This document shows, in pieces, positions 8,279-17,600 of a stretch of DNA of 64,000 nucleotides. Made by a program: the position numbers and the translations under genes. The first letter of the stretch is position 1; each line of letters begins with the position of its first letter. The stretch spans positions 124,001 through 188,000 of the forward strand of contig NZ_JAGSOU010000003.1 of NCBI RefSeq assembly GCF_018139985.1, given 5' to 3'. Under the pieces are notes generated by a model. It was not told where the DNA came from. It saw only the letters and a program-made list of their open reading frames with translations, and searched no databases. This stretch comes from Actibacterium sp. MT2.3-13A. GTDB lineage: Bacteria > Pseudomonadota > Alphaproteobacteria > Rhodobacterales > Rhodobacteraceae.

Positions 8279-10363
8279 TCAATGCGCGGCGCCGCGCGCC
8301 GTCAGGTCGTAAACGCCGGTCTCGTGCAGGGTGGCCCGCCAGTCGGCGTCGATCAGGATGGTGGTGGTGTCCTCCTCGATCACGGCGGGACCCTCGATGC
8401 GGTCGCCCGCGCCCAGAAGGTTGCCGTCATAGACCGGCGCGGTGACCGCCGCGCCGTCGGCCGACAGAATTACCTCGCGCTGCGCCTTGATCGCGCGCTC
8501 GGGCCCGTCGCCCGCGGCCAGGGTGAAGCTGCCGAGCTTGCCGATCCGGCCGAAGATCGCGCTTTCCACGTTCACGACCTCCACCGCGTTATGCGGCTCG
8601 GAATAGGTGTAGAGCTCCTTGTGGCGGCGGTGGAATGCGTCGCGGAGGTCGCCGAGGCTGTCCTCGGTGATCTCCATGCCGCCGATCTCGACCGTGCATT
8701 CATGCACCTGCCCGACATAGCGCATGTCCAGCGCGCGCCGGATCTCGATGTCCTTGCGGGCGAAGCCGTCCGCCTCCAGGTCCGTGATCCCGCGCGCCTC
8801 GATCTCGGCGAAGGTGCGCGCCAGCGCCGCGCCGGTGCCGGGCGCGTCCAGCCGGGCGGGGAAGGGGGCCATGTAGTTGTATTTGACGTCCGAGATGATC
8901 TGCCCGAAGGCGCAGAGCCCCGAGGCCAGCTTGGGCACCAGGATGCGCCGGATGCCCATCTCGCGCGCCAGCGCCGTGATATGCGCGCCCGTCGCGCCGC
9001 CCGCGCCCACCAGGATGAAGTCGCGCGGGTCGTCGCCGCGCTCCACCGAGACGCGGCGAATGCCGTTGACCATGTTGTTGTTGACGATGGTGAACATGCC
9101 GTAGGCCGCGCGCTCGACGCTGATGCCCAGGGGCTCGGCGACATGGGTGCGGATGGCCTCGCGCGCCTTCTCCACGTCGAGCGGCAACTGGCCGCCGATC
9201 AGGCCGCCGGGGTTGAGATAGCCCAGCACCAGGTTGGCGTCCGACACCGTGGGCCTCGTGCCGCCCTGGCCGTAACAGGCGGGGCCGGGATCGGCGCCGG
9301 CGCTTTCGGGGCCCATCTGCAGCAGCCCCAGCTCGTTGATCGCCCCGATCGAGCCGCCGCCGGCGCCCAGCGTCTCAACCTGCACCATCGGCACGCCGAG
9401 GCGGTAGCGCAGGAAGTCGATGTTCTTGGTGATGTTGGAGACGCCGTTCTTGGTCAGCGTGATATCGAAGGAGGTGCCGCCCATGTCCACGGTGATGATG
9501 TTGTCCAGGCCGAAGGGCCGCGCCACGTGCAGCCCGGCCTGCGGCGCCGAGGCGGGGCCGGAGTTGATGGCATAGACCGAGCGGTCCGACAGCACCTCGC
9601 CGATCGCCAGCCCGCCGTTCGACTGGAAGAAGCGCACCGGGTTGCGCGCCCCCAGCGCGCGGAAATAGGCGTCCACCGCGTCCACATACTGGCGCAGGAT
9701 CGGGCCGAGATAGGCGTTGACCACGGCGGTGGAGGTGCGGGTGTATTCGCGCACCTGCGGGTAAAGCTCGGACCCCACGGTCAGCAGGGCGCCGGGCATC
9801 ATCTCGGCCACGATCCTGGCCGCGCGGCGCTCGTGCTCGGGATTGAGCACCGACCACACGAAGGAGATCGCGACCGAGCCGATGCCCTCCTTCAGGAACA
9901 GCTCGCAGGCGGCGCGCACGTCGTCCTCGTTCATCGGCGTGTGCACCGCCCCGGTGGAGATCACCCGCTCGCGCACGCCGCGGCGCAGGTAGCGCGGCAC
10001 CAGCATGGTCGCGGGCGGGTATTCGGCGTCGTAGCGATAGCCGTCCTCCTTGTGGCCAAGGCGAATCTCCAGGCTGTCCTCGTGACCGTGGGTGCAGATC
10101 AGGCCGGTCGGCGCGCCGCTGTGGGTGATCAGGGCGTTCAGCGCCACGGTGGTGCCGTTGATGCAAAGATCCGCCCCCGAGACGATCTCCTCGGCGCTGA
10201 CGCCGAGGGCCTCGGTCATCTGCGCCAGCCCCGCCTTGATCGCCTGCGTCGGGTCGGCGGGTGTGGAGAGCGCCTTGAACAGGTGCACCTGTCCGCTGCC
10301 GTCGGCCAGCACGAAATCGGTGAAGGTTCCGCCCGCGTCGATGCCCAGTCGGTATTTTGCCAT
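8279..10363 (-). CDS. hyuA: Hydantoinase/oxoprolinase subunit A (pair 1)
   Basis: A 694-residue HyuA-family subunit of ATP-dependent ring-opening enzymes (N-methylhydantoinase, 5-oxoprolinase, caprolactamase) and related acetone/acetophenone carboxylases. The N-terminus has the ATP-binding signature LGIDAGGTFTDF (Hydant_A_N) and the central hydantoinase_A domain has VDMGGTSFDITL. It acts with HyuB, encoded 17 bp upstream. Start is ATG 10363; the frame stays open beyond it over the hyuB end but has no better start. The substrate is probably a cyclic amide or ureide, not determinable from sequence. Confidence 0.88.
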   Translation of the reverse strand: MAKYRLGIDAGGTFTDFVLADGSGQVHLFKALSTPADPTQAIKAGLAQMTEALGVSAEEIVSGADLCINGTTVALNALITHSGAPTGLICTHGHEDSLEIRLGHKEDGYRYDAEYPPATMLVPRYLRRGVRERVISTGAVHTPMNEDDVRAACELFLKEGIGSVAISFVWSVLNPEHERRAARIVAEMMPGALLTVGSELYPQVREYTRTSTAVVNAYLGPILRQYVDAVDAYFRALGARNPVRFFQSNGGLAIGEVLSDRSVYAINSGPASAPQAGLHVARPFGLDNIITVDMGGTSFDITLTKNGVSNITKNIDFLRYRLGVPMVQVETLGAGGGSIGAINELGLLQMGPESAGADPGPACYGQGGTRPTVSDANLVLGYLNPGGLIGGQLPLDVEKAREAIRTHVAEPLGISVERAAYGMFTIVNNNMVNGIRRVSVERGDDPRDFILVGAGGATGAHITALAREMGIRRILVPKLASGLCAFGQIISDVKYNYMAPFPARLDAPGTGAALARTFAEIEARGITDLEADGFARKDIEIRRALDMRYVGQVHECTVEIGGMEITEDSLGDLRDAFHRRHKELYTYSEPHNAVEVVNVESAIFGRIGKLGSFTLAAGDGPERAIKAQREVILSADGAAVTAPVYDGNLLGAGDRIEGPAVIEEDTTTILIDADWRATLHETGVYDLTARGAAH

Positions 10364-10380
10364 TGTCCTGTTCCTTCCCC

Positions 10381-12135
10381 TCAGTTGGCGCGGCCGCGCA
10401 GCGCGGCGGTGGCGGCCTCGTCCACGGTCAGCGTTTCGGCGTCGGCGACGACCACGCCGTAATCGGCCCTGGCCCCTTCGACCGAGACCAGCCCGTTGCG
10501 GATGTCGCGGAGAACGGCCGCGATCTCGCGCTCGAACGGGTTGCCGTAGCCGCCGCCGCCGGGGTTCATGTTGGCCGCCCGCTCGCCCGGGCGGATGGTC
10601 TCGATGACGTTGCGCTTGATGACCTCGGTCTGGCCGTTGCGGGTGATCTCCAGCCGCCCGACCTTGGGCTCGATCATGGCCGAGGCCGCGCCGCCCGCGC
10701 CGGTGGCGGGAATGCGCCGGCCCTCGCCGAAGGTGATGAAGGTCATGTCGCTGTCCAGCGGTTCCACCTCCCAGCAGGTGCCCGAGCCCCCGCGGAACTT
10801 GCCCGCCCCGCCCGAGTCGGTCATCAGCGAATAGCGGTGGATGATGATCGGGTAGGAATGCTCCAGCAGTTCGATATCGCCCGAGGTCAGCGCCCCGAAG
10901 CAGCATTCCGGCCCGCAGGCGTGCCAGCCGTCCTGGCTGGGCGTGGCGCCCGCGCCCGAGATGATCGAGGCCAGAACCATGGTCACATATTCCTCGTCGT
11001 GGCGCTTGTCCCAGCCGGCGATGTTGCAGCCGTTGGCATGGCCCCAACTGGCCGAGACCTTGGCGGGCGCGGCCTGCTCGAAGGCCAGCCGCACGGCGTC
11101 GGTCAGGGTCTCCATGGGCGTGGTGGTGCAGTTGGCGTGCGGCGCCGGTTCCCGGGCGTTGCACAGCGTGCCCTTGGGCCCCATGTCCACGCTCACGCAG
11201 CGGTAGAGTCCCTCGTTATAGGGCGGCGGCAGCTGCGCGAACATCATCAGCCCGAGATAGACGCCGGAATAGCTGTTTCCCTCGTAGGAGTTGATGAAAT
11301 AGGGGATCTGCGGTGGGCTTTCGATGGCGATGTGGCAGGTGTCGTCCTTGATCGTCACATGCGCGGTGATCTCGAAATCGCCGAAGCCGTGGCCTGCGTC
11401 CTCGAGGATCGCTGTGCCGGTATATTTGCCGTCGGGCACCTCGCGGATCAGCGAGCGCATATGCGCGTCGGCCATCTCCATCAGCTTGTCGATGCAGGCA
11501 CGGACCTCCTCGACACCGTATTTGTCGAGCAGCGCGATCAGGTTGCGCTCTCCGACCTGACAGGCGCCGATCAGGGCGTTGAAATCGCCCTCCTGGTCGC
11601 GGCGCGCGCGCATGTTGGTCAGCAGCAGGTTGAGGATGTCGCGGCGCGGCACGCCCTTGTCCCAGATCTTGATCGGCGGGATGCGCAGCCCCTCTGCGTA
11701 GATCTCCTTGGCCTCGGGGTTGTAGCCGGCCGGGACCGGGCCGCCGATATCGGTCAGGTGGCCCTTGCACACCGTCCAGAATACCAGCTCGCCCTTGTAG
11801 AACACCGGCTTGTACATGCAGGTGTCGATGATGTGCGATCCCGCGTAATCGGGGTCGTTGTGCAGGATGAGGTCGCCCTCGTGGATGTCGCCGTCGAAGA
11901 ATTTCCACACCGCCTTCATCGCCGGGATGAGGCTGCCGAGGTGGATCGGGATGTCCTGGCCCTGCAGGATCATCTCGGGCGTGGCGTTGAACAGCGCGGT
12001 GGAATAGTCATGCGCCAGATTGAACACGCTGGAGCGCGCGGTCTTTTCCAGCGAGACCGTCATCTCGCGCTGTGTGGTCTCCAGGACCCCGCGCACGACG
12101 CTCAGCGTGATGGGGTCGACATCCCTGTTGGCCAT
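10381..12135 (-). CDS. hyuB: Hydantoinase/oxoprolinase subunit B (pair 1)
   Basis: A 584-residue HyuB-family subunit (Hydantoinase_B domain over nearly the full length), starting MANRDVDPITLSVVRGVLE. It carries the usual HNDPDYAGSHIIDTCMYKP and C-terminal GGGGYGNPFERE segments. Start ATG 12135 has GGGAGG 6-7 nt upstream; an open frame continues further 5' into the divergent araC gene but lacks support. It is the first gene of the hyuB-hyuA-cupin operon and divergent from an AraC regulator that probably controls it. Confidence 0.88.
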   Translation of the reverse strand: MANRDVDPITLSVVRGVLETTQREMTVSLEKTARSSVFNLAHDYSTALFNATPEMILQGQDIPIHLGSLIPAMKAVWKFFDGDIHEGDLILHNDPDYAGSHIIDTCMYKPVFYKGELVFWTVCKGHLTDIGGPVPAGYNPEAKEIYAEGLRIPPIKIWDKGVPRRDILNLLLTNMRARRDQEGDFNALIGACQVGERNLIALLDKYGVEEVRACIDKLMEMADAHMRSLIREVPDGKYTGTAILEDAGHGFGDFEITAHVTIKDDTCHIAIESPPQIPYFINSYEGNSYSGVYLGLMMFAQLPPPYNEGLYRCVSVDMGPKGTLCNAREPAPHANCTTTPMETLTDAVRLAFEQAAPAKVSASWGHANGCNIAGWDKRHDEEYVTMVLASIISGAGATPSQDGWHACGPECCFGALTSGDIELLEHSYPIIIHRYSLMTDSGGAGKFRGGSGTCWEVEPLDSDMTFITFGEGRRIPATGAGGAASAMIEPKVGRLEITRNGQTEVIKRNVIETIRPGERAANMNPGGGGYGNPFEREIAAVLRDIRNGLVSVEGARADYGVVVADAETLTVDEAATAALRGRAN

Positions 12136-12319
12136 GGGGGCCTCCCGTCTTGTTATGGAGTGACGTTGTCGCGCCAGTTTAGGGCCGGTGGGCGGGGGCG
12201 TTCTATGCGCGGGGCGCACGATCTCTGTGCCGGCAGCGCATTGCGGGCCGAAAACGGACGGCTTGCCTTGTGCGGGGAGATCGGCAACCATTTCCCCGTT
12301 TCGCAAGGAGGGGCGCCGC

Positions 12320-13309
12320 ATGACGCCAGCCACTGCCGAATTCACCACCGCCGGCCTGCCGCCGGGCCTCAGGGCCGCGCGCTGGTCGCAGGCGATCGCG
12401 CGCTCCTATTTCGCGCTGGAACTGGAGTTCCGCCAGCCGGAGCGGTTTCATGGCGCGCTCAAGACCTGGTCGCTGGGCGAGGTGCTGGCCTCGCGGTTGC
12501 GCTCGGACGCGCTGTGCTACACCCGGCGGAGCGATCACCTGCGCGGCGCCGGCGAGGAGGAGTTCCTGCTGACCATCCCGCACCGCAGCGCCGTGCAGTT
12601 CGTCCAGATGGGGCGGGACGTGACCTGCCCGCCGGGCGGCTTCATCGTCGAACGCGGCAACGAGCCCTATGAGTTCAGCTACGCCGCCGCCAACGACCTG
12701 ATCGCGCTGAAGGTGGCGCACCGGACGCTGGCCGATCGGCTGCCCGACCCGGGGCGGTTCTGCGCGATGGAATTCGACGGGCGCAGCGGGGTGGGCGCGC
12801 TGATGGTGGACCTGATCACCGCCAGCGAGGCGCATGCCGCCGAGATGTCCGCCGAGGCCCGCGCCGCCGTGGGCCGCCAGGTGATCGAGCTGCTGGCGCT
12901 GGCGATCGAGCGCGATCCGCGCGCGGCGGGCAGCCGGGAAACCTCGGTCCGGGCGGCGCATCTGTCGCGCATCAAGCGGGTGATCGGCGAGGATTTCTCA
13001 AACCCGGCACTGGTCCCGTCCGCGGTGGCGGCGGCCTGCGGCATCTCCACCCGCTACCTGCATGAGCTGTGCCGAAGCGACGGCGCCAGCCTGCGCCAGC
13101 GGATCCGCGAGGCGCGTCTGAGCGCGGCGCACCGCCGGCTGTCGTCGCCGGGCGGGACCCGCTCGATCACCGAGGTCGCCTATGGCTGCGGATTTTCCGA
13201 CGCCTCCTCCTTCGCGCGAGCCTTCCGCGCGCGCTTCGGCGTGACGCCGCGGGCGCTGCGCGATCAGGCGCGCGCCACCTGCTGGGAGCCGAACAGCCCC
13301 CGGAAATAG
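12320..13309 (+). CDS. AraC-family transcriptional regulator
   Basis: A 329-residue regulator with an N-terminal AraC-binding-like (cupin-type) domain at about residues 20-190 and a C-terminal double helix-turn-helix (HTH_18, residues about 220-320, ending FARAFRARFGVTP). Start ATG 12320 follows a strong AAGGAGG site. It is divergent from hyuBA-cupin over a 184-bp gap (12136-12319), which holds a weak CGGGGA/TCCCCG inverted repeat (12273-12298). It probably activates hyuBA in response to the ring substrate. Its last 46 bp overlap the convergent lysR gene. Confidence 0.85.
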   Translation: MTPATAEFTTAGLPPGLRAARWSQAIARSYFALELEFRQPERFHGALKTWSLGEVLASRLRSDALCYTRRSDHLRGAGEEEFLLTIPHRSAVQFVQMGRDVTCPPGGFIVERGNEPYEFSYAAANDLIALKVAHRTLADRLPDPGRFCAMEFDGRSGVGALMVDLITASEAHAAEMSAEARAAVGRQVIELLALAIERDPRAAGSRETSVRAAHLSRIKRVIGEDFSNPALVPSAVAAACGISTRYLHELCRSDGASLRQRIREARLSAAHRRLSSPGGTRSITEVAYGCGFSDASSFARAFRARFGVTPRALRDQARATCWEPNSPRK

Positions 13310-14172
13310 TCGCGGAAGGCGGTCATCGCCGGGGAGAAGACCGCGTTCCTGCGCCAGACCAGCCCGACATCCATCGGCGGGATGTCCTCGGCGACGTCGG
13401 CGGTCTCCAGCCGGCGGCCCTCCAGCGACCAGGGCCGGTAGACCATGTCCGACAGGATCGACACGCCATGCCCGTTGGCCACCATCGAGCGCACCCCCTC
13501 GACCGAAGAGGTCCTGAGCACGACATTCGGCTTGACGGTGGAGTTCGACCAGTAGCGCATCGCGGTATGCGCGGCCTCGTCCACGGTCAGCATGACGTAG
13601 GGCTCCTGCGCCACGTCGGCGAAGCTCAGCGCGCCGCGGTCGAGGAACGGGTGGCGCGAGGGCAGCCACAGCCGGCGCGGCGAGCGCAGCAGGGTCTCCG
13701 AGGCGATCTCGGAATTGGTGATGTTCGAGGTCAGCGCCACGCCGATGTCGATCTGTCCGTCGACCAGCGCATCCTCGATCGCCGGGCGCGACATCTCGCG
13801 CAGGTGCAGTGCGATGCCCGGCATCAGCCGTGCCATGCGCTCCAGGTGCACGGGCAGGAAATAGCCGATCACCGTGTAGGAGGCCGCGACCTGCAACGCG
13901 CCGCTGGTGTCCAGCGGCTCCTGCGCCTGCAGCGCCTCGTCCACCTTGGCCAGGATCTCGTAGCCCGAGGACAGGAAGCGCCGCCCCGCCTCGGTCAGGG
14001 TCATCCCCAGCGAGGAGCGCACGAAGAGGGTGGCGCCGAGGATCGCCTCAAGCTCGCGGATCGCGGCGGTGACCGCCGATTGCGACACCGACAGTTCGAT
14101 CGCGGCGCGGCTGACCTGGCCGAGCTCGGCCGTGGCGACGAAATATTTGAGATGGCGCAGGTTGAATGACAT
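13264..14172 (-). CDS. LysR-family transcriptional regulator
   Basis: A 302-residue LysR regulator: N-terminal winged helix (residues 1-60, LKYFVATAELGQVSRAA...SQSAVTAAIRELE) and a periplasmic-binding-protein-like effector domain (about 90-295). It is divergent from pxpA-accB-accC-pxpB-pxpC, separated by 115 bp containing a LysR-box-like dyad, so that operon is its probable target. The 3' end overlaps the convergent araC gene by 46 bp. Typical length; ATG start. Confidence 0.87.
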   Translation of the reverse strand: MSFNLRHLKYFVATAELGQVSRAAIELSVSQSAVTAAIRELEAILGATLFVRSSLGMTLTEAGRRFLSSGYEILAKVDEALQAQEPLDTSGALQVAASYTVIGYFLPVHLERMARLMPGIALHLREMSRPAIEDALVDGQIDIGVALTSNITNSEIASETLLRSPRRLWLPSRHPFLDRGALSFADVAQEPYVMLTVDEAAHTAMRYWSNSTVKPNVVLRTSSVEGVRSMVANGHGVSILSDMVYRPWSLEGRRLETADVAEDIPPMDVGLVWRRNAVFSPAMTAFRDYFRGLFGSQQVARA

Positions 14173-14182
14173 GGGGCATCAT

Positions 14183-14199
14183 TATCAGAAAAAACGATA
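14183..14199. promoter_or_regulatory. LysR-type box between lysR and pxpA
   Basis: TATC-N9-GATA (14183-14186 and 14196-14199) is a dyad containing the T-N11-A core of LysR-family sites. It lies 10 bp upstream of the lysR start and about 90 bp upstream of pxpA, in an AT-rich stretch unlike its surroundings. Position and symmetry support autoregulation and control of the divergent operon. Confidence 0.5.
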
Positions 14200-14287
14200 G
14201 GGCAACCCCAGAAAAAAGAACTTCTGCGGAAAGAAATCCTGTCGTTAACTTTCCCCGATCCCGTTGGCTCCCTCGGAAAGGACCGTG

Positions 14288-15067
14288 ATGTATCGCTCCA
14301 CCATTGACCTGAACTGCGACCTGGGCGAGGGCTACGGCCACTGGACCTACGGCGATGCGCCCGACAGCGAACTGATGCCGCTGATCAGCTCGGCCAATGT
14401 GGCGACGGGCTATCACGCGGGCGATCCCAACCAGATGGACGCCGTGGTGCGGCTGGCGGCGGAAATCGGCGTCGGGCTGGGGGCGCATCCGGGCTACAAG
14501 GATCTGCAGGGCTTCGGCCGCCGCACCATCGCGGCGCGGCCGGACGAGCTGGTGAACGACATCCTCTACCAGACCGGCGCGTTGCGCGAATTCGGGCGCC
14601 GGCACAACGTGCCGTTGCAGCATATCAAGCCGCACGGCGCGCTCTACATGACCGCGGCCGCCGATGCCGACCTGTCGCGCCAGCTGGTCGAGGCGATGCA
14701 GCGCACCGGCCCCGACCTGTTCATCTACTGCATGTCGGTCTCGGAAACCTACCGCGTGGCGCGCGAGGCCGGGCAGCCGACGATCCGCGAATTCTACGCC
14801 GACCGCGATTACGACAACAGCGGCTCCATCGTCTTCGCGCGCAAGATGCGCCGGCTGGAGCCCGCCGAGATCGCCGAGAAATGCCTGCGCGCCTGCGTCG
14901 ACGGCAAGGTCCGCACCGTCGAGGGCGACGACATCGAGATCGAATTCGAATCGATCTGCTTCCACTCCGACACGCCCGGCGCGCTGAAGATCGGCACCGC
15001 CGTGCGGCAGGCGCTGCTGGACAACGGCATCAGGATCGCCCCGCCCAGCCGCCAGACCGCCGTTTGA
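14288..15067 (+). CDS. pxpA: LamB/YcsF family protein, 5-oxoprolinase subunit A (PxpA)
   Basis: A 259-residue PxpA/YcsF protein with the family start [14 protein letters not shown] and the motifs [23 protein letters not shown] and HIKPHGALY. PxpA works with PxpB and PxpC in ATP-dependent opening of 5-oxoproline. Start ATG 14288 follows GGAAAGGA; a TTG at 14264 is less likely. It heads a six-gene operon whose next two genes encode biotin carboxyl carrier and biotin carboxylase proteins, so the real substrate may be another lactam or amide activated by carboxylation. Confidence 0.9.
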   Translation: MYRSTIDLNCDLGEGYGHWTYGDAPDSELMPLISSANVATGYHAGDPNQMDAVVRLAAEIGVGLGAHPGYKDLQGFGRRTIAARPDELVNDILYQTGALREFGRRHNVPLQHIKPHGALYMTAAADADLSRQLVEAMQRTGPDLFIYCMSVSETYRVAREAGQPTIREFYADRDYDNSGSIVFARKMRRLEPAEIAEKCLRACVDGKVRTVEGDDIEIEFESICFHSDTPGALKIGTAVRQALLDNGIRIAPPSRQTAV

Positions 15068-15094
15068 TCCGCGACACAGACAAGGAACAGAACC

Positions 15095-15331
15095 ATGGCC
15101 AAGACCATCCAATCCCCGCTTCCCGGCACCTTCTACCGCCGGCCCGCCCCCGATCAGCCGGAATTCGTCGCCGAGGGCGGCTCGGTTGCCGCGGGTGACA
15201 CGATCGGGCTGATCGAGGTGATGAAGACCTTTCACGAGGTCACCGCCGAGCAGGCCGGCAGCAATATCCGCTTCTCCGTGGAAAACGAGGCGCCGGTGAC
15301 CGCGGGCGCCGTTCTGGCCGAGATGGACTGA
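15095..15331 (+). CDS. accB: Biotin carboxyl carrier protein (AccB-like, short)
   Basis: A 78-residue stand-alone biotinyl domain. The biotinylation motif appears as EVMKT, with Lys44 the modified residue (EAMKM or EVMK in relatives). There is no N-terminal Pro/Ala-rich arm, so it is shorter than housekeeping AccB (about 150 residues), like carriers in dedicated catabolic carboxylases. It lies 27 bp after pxpA and 5 bp before the biotin carboxylase gene. It would carry CO2-biotin from AccC to the PxpB/PxpC carboxyltransferase-like pair. Not the housekeeping acetyl-CoA carboxylase, since no accD or accA is present. Confidence 0.88.
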   Translation: MAKTIQSPLPGTFYRRPAPDQPEFVAEGGSVAAGDTIGLIEVMKTFHEVTAEQAGSNIRFSVENEAPVTAGAVLAEMD

Positions 15332-15336
15332 TCGCC

Positions 15337-16701
15337 GTGGACCTGACCGGACGCAGCCTTTTCATCGCCAACCGTGGCGAAATCGCGGTGCGGATCAACC
15401 GCGCCGCGCGCAGCCTCGGCATGGAGGTGATCCAGGCCCATTCCGAGGCCGACGCCGACATGCTGGCGGTGAGGCTGGCCGACCGCGCGGTCGAGATCGG
15501 CCCGCCGGCGGCGACGAAATCCTATCTCGACATCGCCCGCGTGGTGGAGGCCGCCAGGGCCTCGGGCGCCGACGCGGTGCATCCCGGCTACGGCTTCCTG
15601 GCCGAGAACGCCGCCTTCGCCGCGGCGGTCGAGGCGGCGGGGATGATCTTTGTCGGACCCAGCGCCGAGACCATCGCGCGGATGGGCGACAAGGTGGCGG
15701 CGCGCGCCGCCGCGATCGCCGCCGGGGTGCCCACCGCGCCCGGCAGCGAAGGCCGCATCGAGGGCCTCGCCGAGGCGCGCGCGGTGGTGGCCGAGATCGG
15801 CTTTCCGGTGATGATCAAGGCGGCCGCCGGCGGCGGCGGGCGCGGCATCCGCGTGGTCGAGAGCGACGCCGACCTGGAGCGCCTGATCCCGCAGGCCCAG
15901 ACAGAGGCCGCCGCGGCCTTCGGCGACGGCGGGCTTTATGTGGAGCGCATGGTGCGCGACGCCCGCCATGTCGAGGTGCAGATCCTCGGTGACGGCAGCC
16001 GCGCGGTGCATCTGTTCGAGCGCGAATGCTCGCTGCAGCGGCGCCGGCAGAAGGTTTGGGAGGAGGCCCCCGCGGCCTGCCTCGGCGCAGAGGCCCGCGC
16101 CCGGGTCTGCGCCGCGTCGGTGCGGCTGGCCGAGGCGGTGGGCTATCGCGGCGCCGGCACGCTGGAATTCCTCTTCGAACCGGCGCGCGACGCGTTCTAT
16201 TTCATGGAGATGAACACCCGCATCCAGGTGGAGCACCCGGTGACCGAGATGATCACCGGCGTCGACCTGGTGGCCGAGATGATCCGCGTCGCCTTCGGCG
16301 CGCCGCTGGGCCTGCGCCAGGAGGAGATCGCCATCGACGGCCACGCCATCGAGGTGCGGGTGAACGCCGAGGACCCGTCGAAGAACTTCATGCCCTTCCC
16401 GGGCGTGACCGGCGCCATCGAGACGCCGGAGGGGGTGCGCTTCGACACCATGCTTTACGAGGGCTACGCAATCCCGCCCTTCTACGACTCGCTTCTGGGC
16501 AAGCTGATCGTGCATGGCGCCGACCGCGACGAGGCGCTTTCGCGGCTGCGCGAGGCGCTGGCGCAGACGCGCATCGGCGGGCTCAAGACCACCCTGCCGC
16601 TTTTTTCGGCACTGGCCCGGGATCCGGAGGTCCTGGCCGGCGAGGTCAACACCGCCTGGTTGGAATCCTGGCTGCAACGAAACATCATTCAGGCTGCCTG
16701 A
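15337..16701 (+). CDS. accC: Biotin carboxylase (AccC-like)
   Basis: A 454-residue biotin carboxylase (ATP + HCO3- + biotin carrier to carboxybiotin). It shows the N-terminal IANRGEIAVRI, the Gly-rich AAAGGGGRGIRV ATP loop, RHVEVQILGD, EMNTRIQVEHPVTE and the C-terminal biotin-carboxylase domain. The start is GTG 15337, 5 bp after the accB stop. Full length and with intact motifs. Its partner genes (pxpA, accB, pxpB, pxpC) indicate a dedicated amide or lactam carboxylase rather than fatty-acid synthesis. Confidence 0.92.
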   Translation: MDLTGRSLFIANRGEIAVRINRAARSLGMEVIQAHSEADADMLAVRLADRAVEIGPPAATKSYLDIARVVEAARASGADAVHPGYGFLAENAAFAAAVEAAGMIFVGPSAETIARMGDKVAARAAAIAAGVPTAPGSEGRIEGLAEARAVVAEIGFPVMIKAAAGGGGRGIRVVESDADLERLIPQAQTEAAAAFGDGGLYVERMVRDARHVEVQILGDGSRAVHLFERECSLQRRRQKVWEEAPAACLGAEARARVCAASVRLAEAVGYRGAGTLEFLFEPARDAFYFMEMNTRIQVEHPVTEMITGVDLVAEMIRVAFGAPLGLRQEEIAIDGHAIEVRVNAEDPSKNFMPFPGVTGAIETPEGVRFDTMLYEGYAIPPFYDSLLGKLIVHGADRDEALSRLREALAQTRIGGLKTTLPLFSALARDPEVLAGEVNTAWLESWLQRNIIQAA

Positions 16702-16724
16702 GCGCGGCGAGGAGGCGAGACGCG

Positions 16725-17600
16725 ATGAAAACACGATATTCATTCGGCGGCGATGAGCACATCTTTGTCGAAGTCGACGAGGAAATGTCGCTGGACGCTT
16801 TTTTCAAAAGCCTGTCCATGACCAACGCCGTGCGCAACAGCAACATCCCCGGCGTCACCGAGATCTGCCCGGCCAACGCCTCGTTCCAGGTCAAGTTCGA
16901 CCCGGACCGGATCCATCCCGACGACATGATGGCCGAACTGAAGAAGCTGGAAAGCGCCGCCGAGAACGCCGAGAAGCGGCTGACCACGCGGATCATCGAG
17001 ATCCCGGTCTTCTATAACGACCCCTGGACGCATGAGACGCTGATGCGCTTCCGCGAGCGCCACCAGGACCCGAACGGGACCGACCTGGAATATGCCGCGC
17101 GCATCAACGGCTTCGACAGCGTGGACGATTTCATCACCGCGCATCATTCGACGCCCTGGTTCGTGTCGATGGTGGGGTTCGTCTCGGGGTTGCCCTTCCT
17201 CTACCAGCTGGTCGATCGTGAGCGCCAGCTGCAGGTTCCCAAATACCTGCGGCCGCGCACCGACACGCCCAGGCTGACGGTCGGGCACGGCGGCTGCTTC
17301 GCCTGCATCTACTCGGTGCGCGGGGCGGGCGGCTACCAGATGTTCGGCATCACCCCCATGCCGATCTACGACCCCGAGCAGAAGGTCCGGCACCTGAAGG
17401 ACTTCATGGTGTTCTTCAAGCCCGGCGACATCGTGAAATACAAGCCCATCGACCGCACCGAATACGACCGGATCGTCGCCGAAGTGGAGGCCGGGACCTA
17501 CGCGCCCCGGATCGCCGAGGTTGAGTTCGATCTGGATGCCTTCAACGCGGATATGGAAGGCGTGAACGCCAAGCTGAAGGAGGCGCTCTATGTCGGTTAA
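16725..17600 (+). CDS. pxpB: PxpB-family protein resembling the urea-carboxylase carboxyltransferase N-half
   Basis: A 291-residue member of the KipI/PxpB (CT_C_D, allophanate hydrolase subunit 1) family. It is longer than usual PxpB (about 220-240). The segment LEYAARINGFDSVDDF and the later GGCFACIYSVRGAGGYQMFG are closer to the carboxyltransferase domain of urea carboxylase (EFIRRINGLDSIDDV; GGAYxCIYxxxGPGGYQ) than to oxoprolinase PxpB; this comparison is from memory of those families. Start ATG 16725 follows GGAGG. The 3' end overlaps pxpC by 11 bp. It probably forms one half of a carboxyltransferase that takes CO2 from AccB. Confidence 0.85.
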   Translation: MKTRYSFGGDEHIFVEVDEEMSLDAFFKSLSMTNAVRNSNIPGVTEICPANASFQVKFDPDRIHPDDMMAELKKLESAAENAEKRLTTRIIEIPVFYNDPWTHETLMRFRERHQDPNGTDLEYAARINGFDSVDDFITAHHSTPWFVSMVGFVSGLPFLYQLVDRERQLQVPKYLRPRTDTPRLTVGHGGCFACIYSVRGAGGYQMFGITPMPIYDPEQKVRHLKDFMVFFKPGDIVKYKPIDRTEYDRIVAEVEAGTYAPRIAEVEFDLDAFNADMEGVNAKLKEALYVG

